Assembly (NCBI RefSeq): GCF_014905175.1
Contig: NC_057792.1
Coordinates: 10,333,101 to 10,397,100 of the forward strand
Length of the DNA: 64,000 nt
From: Aphidius gifuensis
Lineage: Eukaryota > Arthropoda > Insecta > Hymenoptera > Braconidae
Reading direction: 5' to 3'
In this document: in pieces, positions 1 to 11,297 of the stretch
Layout: every line of letters starts with the position of its first letter
Position numbering within the stretch: position 1 is the stretch's first letter
Position numbers and translations under genes: made by a program
Notes under the pieces: generated by a model
Database searches by the model: none
Seen by the model: the letters and a program-made list of their open reading frames with translations, nothing else
What the model was told of the DNA's origin: nothing

Positions 1-35
1 AATAGATAAATAAACAAATAAAAATTACAACTTAC

Positions 36-668
36 TTCTTCGTTGATATGATATCTTCTTTCAGGTGAACTGTTCAACCCTGTAGCTACATTTCTCTTCA
101 ACAGCTCATCCTTTCTGTTTCTCCTCCTCGTGATTTTCCTCTCCACTGACTCCTTTTGAAAAATAAAAAAAAAAAAAACATAAGAAAAATTATTTTTAAA
201 ATTTTTACAAAAATTAACAGAAAAGAGAGATGAATAAATAAATTATAGAGAGGTAAATAATTATATATGAATTATATATGAATAAATGAAATGGGAAAAT
301 AAGAATAAACACGTGCACGAACGAAATAATAGCAAGAGTAATGAGATGGAAAAGTTTTATGATATGTAAAATAAAAAGAAAAACAATTATAGAATAAATT
401 AATAGAATAAATTAATAATAAAATAAATGGTGAAAAATAAATATGAGTAAAGTTAAAAGAAAAATAGAAAGAAAAGATTAGTATAAAAAAAAAAAGATAA
501 GCACATGCACCAATGAAATAATAAAAATTAAGAGAATAATTAAGTTGTATATTATAAAAAAAAAAATTGAATTGAAAATTAAAAAAGAAAAATTATATTA
601 AATTTACTTACTTCTCTCATTAAATTTCCACGATACTCTCTTAAAATAACACTTGGACGTGGAACCAT
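36..668 (-). CDS. Importin-alpha-like gene, first two coding exons (partial)
   Basis: Two minus-strand exons join in frame. Exon 1 is 612-668, from the ATG at 666-668, and gives 19 codons. Exon 2 is 36-152 and gives 39 codons. Donors (GTAAGT) follow both exons, and a pyrimidine-rich acceptor ending CAAAAG precedes exon 2. The gene runs off the left edge in phase 0. The peptide starts MVPRPSVILREY and has a basic cluster (KITRRRNRKDELLKRN) that resembles the importin-beta-binding region of importin-alpha, an adaptor for nuclear import of NLS cargo. Splice structure and frame are seen directly. The family call rests on about 58 residues and is an inference; another basic N-terminus is possible. 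No frame damage is visible, so this looks like a live host gene. Confidence 0.5.
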
Positions 669-1354
669 GATTATGAATAAAAGGATTTAATTTGAGGATA
701 AGGTTGCAGGCAAGGATGCAGGTTGAAATGAAAAGACCTTATAATTCTAAAAAGGGTAGGAAAATCAGGTGGTTCTAGGATTTTTCTCTAGAGAGAACTT
801 TGAACCAATGGTAAAATTCATAAAGATTTCAACCATCAAAAAAATTCCCTACCCACTGATTCTAGCGCCATTAGTTTTCACCATGTAACTGGAAAATTTA
901 AAACTAATTCAAATTGAAGATCTTTCTAAAAATTTGACGCCATTTTTTCGTTTTAACCAATAGGAAAATTCGGTGGTGCTGTTCATGGCATAATCTAGCG
1001 GAAAATGTTTGAATTAAGAAAAAAAAAAAAAAAAAAAAATGAATGAAATATTAGGCGCGAAATTATTCAATTTATTATTATTTTTTTTTTTTTTTGCTTA
1101 TTTTCCTCATTATTTTAGATGAGAAAATAAGAAAATCTTCAGTCAAAATTGGTTCATTCTCGAGTTAGGGTCGTTTTTTTTTTTTTTTTTTTTCTTTGCT
1201 ATACAAACTATTTTTTTCTTTTATTATTTTAAACATAAAAAAAATAAATAAAAATATTTAAGTTTACCTTTTTTTTTTCTCAATTATTTTCAAGAGTGTT
1301 AATTGTATTTTTTTTTTTATTATAATATAAAGGTAAGTTTGAATTTTAAGTTTT

Positions 1355-1417
<63 letters not shown>

Positions 1418-1560
1418 TATAATAATAATTTTCATAATTTAAGTTCAACTACTATTTTGTAGAAAAACTTGTTTCCATTTTTTAAGAAATTATTTTTTAA
1501 TATTTTTATCTTTTTTTTTTTTTTCTTCACAGATAAATCTTTTGTTAAATAATATTAAAA
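669..1560. other. Intergenic region with homopolymer runs and a microsatellite
   Basis: This holds the presumed promoter and 5' side of the minus-strand importin-alpha-like gene, up to about 1000, followed by A- and T-homopolymers. The stretch just before 1561 ends in a long T-run and CACAG, an acceptor-like site, so the polymerase gene may have had a 5' UTR intron. I see no terminal inverted repeat of copy A here and no supportable ORF. Confidence 0.5.
1356..1430. repeat. (TAA)n microsatellite
   Basis: About 20 or more consecutive TAA units, slightly interrupted at the 3' end. Confidence 0.9.
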
Positions 1561-4500
1561 ATGGATCAACTCCCAGACCAGATTCACCTGAAAAATAAAT
1601 TCTCTCAAGCATATGCTCAGCTTAAAGAAAATCTGAATGCTTTGGGAATTGTAAAGAACATTTGCGAAATTCAAGATTACATAAAACGTTACAATAGATC
1701 ATTAAGTGGCCTCACAGGATCGAGAAAGAAAATGACTGGTGCAACAGTTGCATTCTTGACTACTTGGAAATGTAAATTAGAGCATTTGCAGAAAAAAGGC
1801 GGTATGGTTGATGAGTCTACAATACACCAAAACCATGCTGATGCTATTGATGCAAGAATCCAATGGAGTGACTTAGAAAGTGCTTTTAAAAACCGAATGA
1901 GAACTGGAATGATTATTAATATATTACATAAAAATTTAGATTTATTTCTTGAAGATGCAAAAATGATGTTGATTGATCGTTTAGAGAATGAATTAACCAA
2001 AAAGAGCGCTATTAAACTTAATACAATTTTGGTTTGTAATTTTCAAATTGTTAAACAAGAAGAAATAGAAATTGAGACAAAATATTTTAGTGATGGATGT
2101 ATGGAAATATTGCAATCATCAAATCTTGATGATATTTTATCAAATAACTTTGAGATACTTAAAGCTGATCTGGAAGAGAAAGAAATGCGTGGTTCAGGTT
2201 GGACCTTGCATGAAATTCTACATTTAGAAATAAATATAAACGACTATGTACCTTTACGTGGTGGTTCATCAACTTTTATTGAAATGCCTGATTGGATTAT
2301 AAAAACAAAATCAGTTGTAAACGTTATAAATTATAAAGATAATTATTGCTTTATTTGGAGTGTGTTAGCTGCAATGCACAAGGTTCCACATCCAAACAGA
2401 GTCACATCATATGAGAGATACATGAATGATTTAAATCTGGATGGAATAACATTTCCAATGAGTTGGTGTAAAATAAAACAATTTGAAAAAAATAACAATT
2501 TGAAAATAAATGTATATGGCATTGATAACACTGATGATTTAGATGATGAATCCAATGATGAAGAAGGCGATAGCGTTGATGATTCAAATGGTACAAATAA
2601 GAAAAAAAAAAGAGACGTCAAGAAAGGATTGTTCCATATTATTTGGGTAATAATGATGCATCAAATCATCCAACAATTCATCTTTTAATTATTGAAAAGC
2701 CTGAGAAAAAAGTTGATGGATTCCAAGATGAATCAGCAGATGAAGATGATGAAGAAGAAGAAAGTGATGAAGATTATGATGAATATGATTTTAATAATAT
2801 TACAAATAAAAGAAAACTTGGTGAATTCTCAAACCATCACTTTGCTTACATTAAAAATTTATCTAGGTTAATTAGTGCACAAGTTTCAGCATATAATGGT
2901 AAAAAATTTATATGTGATCGTTGTTTATCATATTTCCATTCTCAAAAATCAATTGATTTTCACAATCCTGCATGTAGAGAAAAGAATCAATATGCAATGG
3001 TGATGCCAACAGAAAAAAACAATATTTTAAAGTTTAAAAATTACAAATATCAGCTTCGAGTGCCTTACGTCGTATATGCTGATCTGGAAAGTATATTGTA
3101 AAAAGTAACAGATAATTCCAATAATTCGTTGAAAAAAACAATTCAACAAAAACATATTCCAAACAGTGTAGCATACTATATTAAATGTTCTTATGATAAT
3201 ACGCTCTCTAAATTTAAATTAAAACGAGATAAAAATTGTATTGAATGGTTTATAAAAGAGCTTGAAGAGCTGGCACACAATGTTGATAATATATTGGAAA
3301 ATATCAAACCGATGAATTTAACATTTGTGAAGAATTGCAATTTTTTAATGCAACAAAGTGCCATATATGTAACAAATTGTTCACAGCGTTAAACATTAAA
3401 GCACGTGATCACTGTCATCTCAGCGGGGTGTATAGAGGAGCCGCCCATGCTGCGTATGTATAATTAGCCTAATCAAATTTTTTAATTTTTCAATTTTTAA
3501 TTTTTCTCCGATTTTTTTCGTTTTTTTTTTCAATTTTTCTGTTTTTCTTAAGAAATAAAACTTTATAAAAATAAAAATTACTGTTGAAATAAATATTAAA
3601 TTGAAAATTTCTTATTTCAGATGCAACCTTAATTATCAAGACTCTTGCATAATAGTTGTGGTGTTTCATGGTCTCAGTAATTATGACAGCCATTTCCTAA
3701 TTAAAGAATTAAAAAAACAATTTCCAGGCAAGATTAATCTTTTGGCTTTAAATAAGGAGAGCTACATAAGCTTTACTAAATTTGTGAACGGTACTAGGAT
3801 TTAATTACGTTTTATAGACTCATATAAATTTATGGCCAGCTCAATAAGTACACTCGCTAATGAATTAGAGGATAACGATAAAAGTATAAGTCGTAGTTAT
3901 TGCGACAATTTAGAAGAATTCAAATTAATAACAAAAAAAGGTATATTTCCATATGATTATATTGATTGTTGGGAAAAATTTGATAAAGAACAATTGCCGT
4001 CAAAACTTGATTTTTATTCTCAACTTAATGAAGAGCATGTGAGTGATGATGATTATGCTCATGCTTGCAATGTATGGAGAGTATTTAAATTAAAAAATCT
4101 GGGGGAATACTCGGATTTATATCTCCGTACAGATGTTCTTCTTTTAGCTGATATATTTGAAAATTGTAGATATTTTTTTTTAAAAACCTATGATTTAGAT
4201 CAGCTCACTATTACACCCTCCCAGGGTTGAGTTTTAATGCAATGTTAAAATATACAGAGATTGAGTTAGAATTATTAATGGATGCTGACAAATTATTGTT
4301 TATTGAGGGAGGCATTAGAGGTGGTTTATCACAATGTTCACATCGCCATGTCATTGCAAACAATAAGTATATGAAAGAATACAATTCAAATACTAGAGAT
4401 TCATATTTAATGTACTTTGATGTTAACAATTTATATGGTTATGCAATGGCTTCTACACTTCCAGTAGGTAATTTCCAGTGGGTTGAGAACTTTGATATAA

Positions 4501-5663
4501 ATTCATTACAATCTATTGGGGATGATGCTGAGTGGGGTTATATTTTGGGAACAGATCTGGACTATCCAGTAGAGCTTCATGATGAACATAGGGATTTACC
4601 TTTGGCACCAGAACGACAAATACCTCCTTTATCCACAAGTAAATGTCCAAAATTATTAGCAACTCTTTATCCTAAAGAAAAGTATGTAGATCATTACAGA
4701 AATTTAAAACAATACGTATCTTTGGGGATGAAAATTGAAAAAGTACATAGAGTTTTAAAATTCAAACAACAAGCTTGGTTAAAACCATATATTGACTTAA
4801 ATACTGAATTACGTACCAAGGCAACATCACTCTTTGCTAAAAATCTATTTAAATCATTAATTAATATTTGTTTTGGTAAAATGTTAGAGTCAACACGTTC
4901 ACAAAGAATAATTAAATTAGTATCAAAATATGGTGGTCGAGGTGGAGCAAGAGCTTTGATATCAAAACCTAATTTTCACAGCTCTTTAATTATTGATGAT
5001 TCAGTTATTGTTGAAATAAAACGATTGAGTATCCTTTTTGATAAACCAATATATGGTGGTTTTACTATTTTAGATATTTCAAAAACAGTCATTTATGATT
5101 TTTATTATAATTATATAAAAAAGGAATTTAAAGATAATGTTAATTTTGTATATATGGATACTAATAGTGCAATTTTAGAGATTTTTACACCAGATATCTA
5201 TGAGTTTATTCGTAGAGAATGTAATAATTTTGATACATCTGATTACCCTCTAAATAATCGATATAACATTCCTCAAAAAAATAAAAAAGTACCAGGTATT
5301 ATGAAGGATGAATGCAATGGGAAAATTATGAAGGAATTTGTTGGGTTACGTTCGAAAGCATATTCATTTCTAGTTGAAGATGAGACTTGTATCAATAATA
5401 TAAAACTTCATAAAAAAGCTAAAGGAGTAAAAAAATCATCAATGAAAACGATCACTTTTGAAGACTATAAAAATTGTGTTGAAAATCATGTTCAAATATC
5501 TAGAAAACAAAATTTAATTCGCTCTGAAAGACATCAAGTTTATACAATTACCACAGAAAAAATAGCTTTAAGTTGGAATGATGATAAAAGAGAACTTATT
5601 GATGGTAAAAATTATACTCTGCCTTGGGGTTATGCAAAAGAACTTAGAAATAAAATTAAATAA
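1561..5663 (+). pseudogene. Protein-primed family B DNA polymerase of Polinton A, broken
   Basis: This replicated the linear element. Visible landmarks, in order: an N-terminal region with the CFIWSVLAAM motif (near 2350); an acidic linker; exonuclease motif I (DLES, near 3086); a C-x2-C/H-rich zinc-like segment near 3360-3450; exonuclease motif II (NYDSH, near 3680); polymerase motif A (DVNNLYG, near 4420); motif B region (near 4850); and motif C at 5151, where the second aspartate is Asn (YMDTNS). Damage: frameshift near 2645, in-frame stop at 3099-3101, frameshift near 3345-3390, an intron-like insertion at 3454-3620, stop at 3802-3804, and frameshift near 4203-4226. The last 478 codons are open. 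The homologue at 39246-43020 confirms the reading of each break. Confidence 0.9.
3454..3620 (+). other. Intron-like insertion inside the Polinton A polymerase gene
   Basis: The 167 bases begin GTATGT and end in a T-rich tract with TTTCAG. Coding homology to the other polymerase copy resumes exactly at both borders and in frame. The copy at 39246-43020 lacks any sequence at this site. It therefore looks like a spliceosomal intron present in one copy only. Chance insertion of AT-rich DNA with splice-like ends is the alternative. Confidence 0.7.
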
Positions 5664-5734
5664 ATAAAACAATGTAATATGATTGAAATAAAAAAAATTT
5701 TATTTATTGAATTAAGTTTTTATTTATTTATTTA

Positions 5735-6619
5735 CTACAAAGCTGTCTGATCCACCCACTGGTTGTGTGAATTATCAAATCCCAGATATTTCACATATAT
5801 TTTATTTCCTTTCTTTTTAATAATTTTTTCAATTAAATAGACGTCAGGATGTTTTACTTTATGTAATTCAGGTTGATAAAAACACCCTTCAATTGGGTTC
5901 TGTTGATAGTCTTCAAGTTTATATGTTACTGGAGATGTGTTATTTATTTTTATAATTTTAAATATTTCAGTTGTCCAATTGGGTTTATAATTTTTCTCAA
6001 AGACATGTTTATATTTACTTATTCTAACATGATCATTTAATTTAAATTTATTTTTCTGATAATATTGATTTAAGATTTTAAATACAGTATGCTTTAAAAT
6101 TTTTGTATTGTCACCAACAACTTTTGCTGGTGCCATTTTGATTGTACGATGTTTTGTATTATTATATTGTTCAATTAATTTTGGTAATATTTTAACCCAT
6201 TTATAAGTACCTTGTAAACTGAATTCAAAGTACAATTTATTTTTAATTGTTCTATTAAATCTTTCAACTATTGATGCTTTCATATGTGTGAAAGTTGAAT
6301 ACATATGAACATTGTATTTTTTTTGATCCACATGTAGATTTTTACAAACTCGTCCTTTTTTAAATATTGATTCCATTGCAGCTGATACTTCTTTTTCGGT
6401 CTTGCTTTTGAGTTCAACAGCCCAACTGAACTTTGAAAAAATATCAATAATAGTCAAAATATATTTATATCCAGAATTTACAGATGAGTGTTCAATCATG
6501 TCAACAAGATCAGCTTGCCAAGTTTCATCCTTATCTCGAATATCAACTTTACGTCTTGGAAAATTTCGGCGAGTTGATGCATGAAGCTCTCGTACTATGT
6601 CTCTTTTAAATTCAGTCAT
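5735..6619 (-). CDS. Retroviral-type integrase of Polinton A, internally deleted
   Basis: An rve-family DDE integrase that would insert the element and create 6-bp target duplications. First catalytic Asp is in WQADL (about residue 35), second in LHVD, Glu in VERFNRT. Immediately after LHVD the usual segment of roughly 14 residues before KKYNVHMYS is missing, so the spacing between second Asp and Glu is abnormally short and activity is doubtful. A chromodomain-like C-terminus follows (IKKKGNKIYVKYLGF...NQW). The frame is otherwise open from ATG. It is divergent to the polymerase end (gap 71 bp), and the neighbouring PY gene lies 41 bp upstream on the same strand. Confidence 0.9.
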   Translation of the reverse strand: MTEFKRDIVRELHASTRRNFPRRKVDIRDKDETWQADLVDMIEHSSVNSGYKYILTIIDIFSKFSWAVELKSKTEKEVSAAMESIFKKGRVCKNLHVDQKKYNVHMYSTFTHMKASIVERFNRTIKNKLYFEFSLQGTYKWVKILPKLIEQYNNTKHRTIKMAPAKVVGDNTKILKHTVFKILNQYYQKNKFKLNDHVRISKYKHVFEKNYKPNWTTEIFKIIKINNTSPVTYKLEDYQQNPIEGCFYQPELHKVKHPDVYLIEKIIKKKGNKIYVKYLGFDNSHNQWVDQTAL

Positions 6620-6660
6620 GTTTCATTGAGAGTAGTATGATGACTGAATTTTAACTAATA

Positions 6661-7629
6661 TTAATGTATAATGTTGGCCTCTCTTAGTTCTTCAATGATT
6701 GACATGATTTCATTATCGTGACTTGGATTGCCAGCTGTTCGTGAAGCAACTAGCAATCTTAAACGATCAACAAGCTCGTTCGGATTATCCCAATAAACAT
6801 AATTAACTTTCGATTGATTCTTACTTTGAATTATCATATTTGTTGGTAGTAAACCAGAACCATGATGTTGTGTACTCTTCATGTGAGGCAATATGAATGT
6901 AATATACTTTTGTGATGCTGAATTTTTCACTGTATTTTTAGAATTATGATATCTTAAATGTGCATTTGTGTTGAGAAGAATTTGAGCATAATTTTTTTCA
7001 TCAATTTGAGTGACTTTGGTTTTTTCTGGGGATTTCATAAATAATAATTCCAGTAGTCCTTGGGTTATTTCATACGTTTCATCAGCAACAATCATATTAT
7101 TATTTTCGAATAGTAATTCAGCATTTCCAATTTTATATTCTCCACTGTTTTTTCTTTTAACCCCATAATCTTTATCCCATTGTAAAGTATCTATTTTATT
7201 TAAATATTGAGTTGTTAAATCATTTTTAAGACCTGTTTCATCAGCCTCTTGCTCTATCAGTTGTAGATCTTCAATAGTATCATGGAAAGCCTCTGTTTCC
7301 TCATCAGAACTGAGATTTTGTTCTGTATTTATATTTCCAGAATTACTTGAATGCGTTCTATCAGAAATGATACTGTCTTCTTCTCTCTCAGAATCATATG
7401 TGTTGTCTTTACTAATTTTGCTTTTTTTATTGTTTATTATCGGTGTTATTTTAGCAGCTATATTCTCAAGTGGTCCGATGACTGGTTTTAAGTACTCGTT
7501 AGCAGTTTCAGATATGCTTTCTTTCCCTAATTTTAATAATTGATGCTTCTTCTTTATTACATCTCTAACTTTTTCTATTTCTTCAAGAAATTTTGCTTCT
7601 TTTGATAGTGCTTCCTTCTTGAGAGGCAT
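6661..7629 (-). CDS. Polinton PY-type conserved protein (DUF8207-like)
   Basis: About 322 residues if started at the MPLKKEAL methionine (7627-7629), which aligns with the start of the homologue at 36721. An ATG at 7651-7653 is the alternative. The N-terminal half is charged and acidic with a low-complexity Ser/Glu/Asp stretch. The C-terminal half is the conserved part: LLFMKSP, HHGSGLLPT and VDRLRLLVASRTAGN...SIIEELREA. The family accompanies integrase and ATPase in many insect Mavericks and its role is unknown. The reading frame is intact. Confidence 0.75.
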   Translation of the reverse strand: MPLKKEALSKEAKFLEEIEKVRDVIKKKHQLLKLGKESISETANEYLKPVIGPLENIAAKITPIINNKKSKISKDNTYDSEREEDSIISDRTHSSNSGNINTEQNLSSDEETEAFHDTIEDLQLIEQEADETGLKNDLTTQYLNKIDTLQWDKDYGVKRKNSGEYKIGNAELLFENNNMIVADETYEITQGLLELLFMKSPEKTKVTQIDEKNYAQILLNTNAHLRYHNSKNTVKNSASQKYITFILPHMKSTQHHGSGLLPTNMIIQSKNQSKVNYVYWDNPNELVDRLRLLVASRTAGNPSHDNEIMSIIEELREANIIH

Positions 7630-7811
7630 GTTGATTCGACAGGATTTAAACATGAACTAATATTTTTTTAACAAATTGTATCGTTATTTATATTTATGAA
7701 ACATCCAAAATTTTTTCTGTATCTTCCATCATTTATATTGCGATCTTTGTCAATACATAGGAAACAATATTTCTTTCCCCAACACTTGATACATATCTGA
7801 AGAAATTTATT

Positions 7812-8395
7812 TTACTCCATATCAATATTTGTATGATCCTGCCAAATATGTTTGAGATTTAGCTGATCACAAGGGAACACAACTAAGAAATTAATATTAT
7901 CGCGAATCAAATGCTTTGGAATTCGAGCATACGATTGACACAAATAAAACGAATCAACATTACAATGACGTCCCATTGAAAAATAATCCCTTATTGGCTG
8001 TTGATTTTCAGTTGCAACATCATCAAATATAAACAATGAGTTTGGTTTTGCTTCTTCAACAAGAATTACTTGATCATTGCTTGAAAATTTATGATAATTT
8101 ATATTTTCAAGTGGTTCCAATAGATTTTCTAAATTCGATATTTTGGTTGGTATAATGATTTACTATAAATATAAATATTAGCAAAACGTAAACCATTTGG
8201 ATTAACAATTAAACTCATAAGTGCGTTGGTTTTACCACAATTACTTCCACCAATTATAGCACAACGTATCGTATTTGGCAATAAGTCTCCATGTCTTTTC
8301 TGAATTAAACCCTCACCACTTTTTGCTGTAATTATATCAAAGTTTATCACTGGTAATTTGAGAGCTTGCTTCTTGTACTCCATCTTGATCAACAC
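7812..8395 (-). pseudogene. FtsK/HerA-type genome-packaging ATPase of Polinton A, frameshifted
   Basis: The motor would package element DNA into capsids. The first segment (8129-8395) starts at an ATG and carries Walker A GGSNCGKT. The second (7812-8120) carries Walker B SLFIFDDV and the downstream QSYARIPKHLIRDN region. A frameshift near 8125-8155 separates them. The C-terminus stops earlier than in the homologue at 35969-36675. The start faces the PLA2-domain gene (start 8455) across a 59-bp divergent spacer that probably holds both promoters. Confidence 0.85.
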
Positions 8396-8454
8396 TAATT
8401 AAAAAAGTATAAAGTCAACTGTTTTATATAGAAAAAATCAGTCAATCATCAACC

Positions 8455-9382
8455 ATGATAGAGCATACAAATAATAAAAATAATAAGAAAAATAAAAAAC
8501 GTTTTGGAAAAGGAATATTAAATAAAATTATTAATAAACTACCTATCGAGTTACATCTACCTGGATATTCTTTTTGTGGACCTGGAACTAAGCTAGAGAA
8601 ACGTTTGGCAAGAGGAGATCGAGGAATAAATCCTCTAGACGAAGCTTGTAAAAATCACGATATCGCATATTCGAAAAATCGGAAAGATATTAAAGCCAGG
8701 AACCTAGCTGACGATATTTTAGCGCGTGAAGCTTCAAAACGAATTTTTGCCAAAGATTCAAGTCTAGGTGAAAGAGCTGCAGCTGCACTTGTAACTGGAA
8801 CAATGAAAATCAAATCAAGATTTGGTATGGGTTGCGTGAATAAAAAAAATTGTATTAAAAAACGAAAAACAACTGGTGGAAAATTGAAAAAAATTAAAAA
8901 ACTGATAAAAAATAGAAATAATTCTGGTGAAAAGAAAAGAAGCAAGAAGAGCAAGAAAAATAAAAGAAAAAACCTCAAGAAAAAAGTATCATTTATGAAA
9001 ATTGTACAAGCTGCTAAAGAAGCAAGTAAGGGATCCAATGTTCCAACAATAGCAATTAAAGCAGCATTAAAAGGAGCAAGAGGAGCTATTAAAAATGTTG
9101 GTGGTAAATCTGCTGTCTTGATGCCAAGAGTGGTACCAGTTGCTAAAAGTATAAGTGGCGGTGCATTACCACTATTAATTCCAATACTTTCAGCCATAAC
9201 AGCATTATTTTGGTGGAGCATCAGGTGTTGTTAAGGCAATTAATGCAGTAAAATCAAGTAAAAATCAATTACAAGAAACTGTAAGACATAATAAACAAAT
9301 GGAATCAATTGCTATTGGAAAAGGACTTCATTTAGCACCATTTAAAAGCGGAATGGGATTCTATTTAACTCCAAAAAACTAG
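8455..9382 (+). pseudogene. PLA2-like domain minor virion protein of Polinton A, frameshifted
   Basis: Residues about 35-85 show a parvovirus-VP1-like phospholipase A2 signature: a glycine-rich calcium loop (SFCGPGTKLEKR) and the catalytic HD pair in CKNHDIAY. A very basic Lys/Arg-rich stretch follows, then a hydrophobic Gly/Ala-rich C-terminal segment. Both fit a capsid-associated membrane-active minor protein. A frameshift near 9210 breaks the gene; homology to the intact copy at 34988-35905 continues in another frame to a stop at 9380-9382. The protease gene begins 6 bp later. Confidence 0.8.
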
Positions 9383-9387
9383 ATGTG

Positions 9388-9750
9388 ATGCTACCACAGA
9401 GAGCCTTGACTGACGGTGATATTATCAAATTTGCTAATCAATTAAAAATAAAAAAATTTCGTGGTGTTTTCATGCGAAATGATATGCCTCGAGATGGTTC
9501 TTGGACACGAGAATCAGGAGTTGTTAATTTAGATGATAAACAAAATCCTGGAACACATTGGGTTGCATATAAAAAACTCAACAACAATTTAGCAATATAT
9601 TTTGATAGTTTTGGTAATTTGCAACCACCAAAAGATCTTGTCAGTTACCTTGATGTTGGTAGCATCAATTTCAATCATAAACGATATCAAGATTGGAATA
9701 CATTTAATTGTGGGCATTTATGTCTTGCATTCCTCGCTGAAAAACTATAA
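9388..9750 (+). CDS. Adenain-like cysteine protease of Polinton A
   Basis: About 120 residues with the Ulp1/adenovirus protease catalytic set: His in GTHW, Asp/Asn region FDSFG, Cys in NCGHLC. It would mature capsid proteins. The ATG at 9388 is used; the GTG directly upstream would not serve as a eukaryotic start. The frame is open and short, as is usual for this Polinton protease. It sits between the PLA2 and penton genes on the same strand, as in copy A'. Confidence 0.85.
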   Translation: MLPQRALTDGDIIKFANQLKIKKFRGVFMRNDMPRDGSWTRESGVVNLDDKQNPGTHWVAYKKLNNNLAIYFDSFGNLQPPKDLVSYLDVGSINFNHKRYQDWNTFNCGHLCLAFLAEKL

Positions 9751-9798
9751 AAGACTTGAATATAATAATTTAACATCAGTCTTTAATGAACTTTTAAC

Positions 9799-10083
9799 AT
9801 GCACGATACATTTACTTTAACATTAAGTGGTACATCATCAGTGCTTGAAACTCAATATTTTCCTCCAATTCAATTAACAAGAGGAAAACATTATTCATTA
9901 GCACTTATTTCTTTTTTAACATTTAATTCAATACCAAATATTGATACTCATAATAATCAAATTCAATTTATTGAGGCTAATGGTCATTCTGAATCAATTA
10001 CAATACCAACTGGCAGCTACGAAATAGATGATCTTATTCAAAGCTTGAAAATACATTCCTATCAAGTTAAGCTGCAACAATAA
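9799..10083 (+). pseudogene. Penton-like minor capsid protein of Polinton A, truncated
   Basis: The first 80 or so residues match the N-terminus of the full 224-residue protein at 33902-34576 (shared MHD.FTLTLSG start, SYEID motif). After about 10065 homology is lost and a stop follows at 10081-10083, shortly before the assembly gap. It would be a single-jelly-roll vertex protein. The remainder of the element cannot be followed through the gap. Confidence 0.75.
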
Positions 10084-10120
10084 TACTCTGCATACATATA
10101 TTCAGCAATACGTAACTGAA

Positions 10121-10220
10121 NNNNNNNNNNNNNNNNNNNNNNNNNNNNNNNNNNNNNNNNNNNNNNNNNNNNNNNNNNNNNNNNNNNNNNNNNNNNNNNN
10201 NNNNNNNNNNNNNNNNNNNN
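10121..10220. other. Assembly gap (100 N)
   Basis: Exactly 100 N, a conventional scaffold-gap length. The true distance across it is unknown. Confidence 0.99.
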
Positions 10221-10454
10221 AATAATAGTACTATCATCCAAATAGTACTAGAACAAATGATTGATGATTATATTACTGATCAAATGATTAATCCAAAACC
10301 TGCATGGTATGATGTATCAGATACATTAAAATTATCTAAAAATCGATGTCTTTTACTTAGTGTTGACACAATAGATCGTGAATTAACATCAAGTGGTCTT
10401 GCTGCAAATTGGGATCGTGTTGAATTTTTACGTCATTCATTACAACAAAATTAA
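10221..10454 (+). CDS. Unrecognised host-like C-terminal exon
   Basis: The frame is open from the first base after the gap to a TAA at 10452-10454, giving 77 codons. Composition is balanced, unlike the surrounding AT-rich DNA, and it reads like a conserved cellular protein C-terminus (NPKPAWYDVSD, KLSKNRCLL, NWDRVEFLRHSLQQN). I do not recognise the family. The upstream exons would lie in or beyond the gap. It is not part of the Polinton A gene set. Confidence 0.5.
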   Translation, partial: NNSTIIQIVLEQMIDDYITDQMINPKPAWYDVSDTLKLSKNRCLLLSVDTIDRELTSSGLAANWDRVEFLRHSLQQN

Positions 10455-10830
10455 ACAACATTACTTAAAACTGATTAAAAATTTTGTCGTCACCCTTAAA
10501 AATACACGAACAAACGGTAACGAATATAAATATTTTTAAAAAAAATCAACGATCACAAAAATTCATTTGAATTGTTCTACTGCATGCAAAAAGAAGAATT
10601 AAATTAAATTAAAATCAATTCATTGAGTAATGAAGTTAATTAAAAAAAAAATTGTTAAACCACGAAAAAAAGACTTACCATATATTCCTGAAATCACCTA
10701 AAACTAACCCTTCTAGCTTTTCTGTAAAAAATTTGTGAACACAAATAAATATAGCTTGTGCCTGGCGGTTCACACTTCTTTCATTTTTATGGTGATGTGC
10801 AAGCTCAGAGTGCATATTATAGATTATTGG
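10455..10830. other. Short intergenic region
   Basis: AT-rich 3' flank of the exon above. A GTAAG donor-like site lies on the minus strand near 10676, and a short minus-strand ORF covers 10675-10890. I see nothing that can be firmly assigned. Confidence 0.4.
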
Positions 10831-11297
10831 CAAGATGGCCGACTGAGCAAGACGTCTCTTTGATCGGTCAATTGAATAATTGTGTAACAATTGTTAGTTA
10901 GTGTTTTAAATAATTAAAGATTGCATAGATTAGTTATTTACAGTGTCTTACTAAAGTGAATTAAATAAATTTAATTTATCTCTTGTCAATTAGTTAAAAA
11001 TTTCAATATATAAATTAACGATACTTATTTGTTGGTTAGTTTACCTAACTTGTGCAATTATATATTCTGACATTATGTGGTAGTGTTTTTGTGGCATTGA
11101 ATAATAGTGGTGCATCTTGTTTGAAATGATTTCAAAAACATAAACATTAGTTTGCTTTTTGGATAATTAAAAAAGATAAATCAATTATTTAATTTATGAT
11201 TTTTATGCTCATTGTACATGAGGAATAGCATTATCATTATTATTATTTTCTAATATTTTTATAATAATAACATCTAGAGTTTATTCTCTACCTGCAA

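Larger units (their letters stand above)
1500..10120. mobile_element. Polinton/Maverick copy A, truncated and decayed
   Basis: The gene order is PolB(+), integrase(-), PY-type(-), packaging ATPase(-), PLA2-domain protein(+), protease(+), penton-like protein(+). Apart from orientation this is the order in the complete element at 29559-45652. A major capsid gene and terminal repeats are missing, and the right side stops inside the penton gene close to the assembly gap at 10121. Coding regions carry stops and frameshifts, so the copy is a fossil. Outer limits are approximate because neither TIR nor target duplication can be seen. Confidence 0.85.

Noticed and set aside
8655..9221. Long minus-strand ORF of 188 codons opposite the PLA2-domain gene
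   Set aside because: It is the antisense shadow of a Lys/Ala-rich coding region and has a Phe/Leu-rich composition with no domain.
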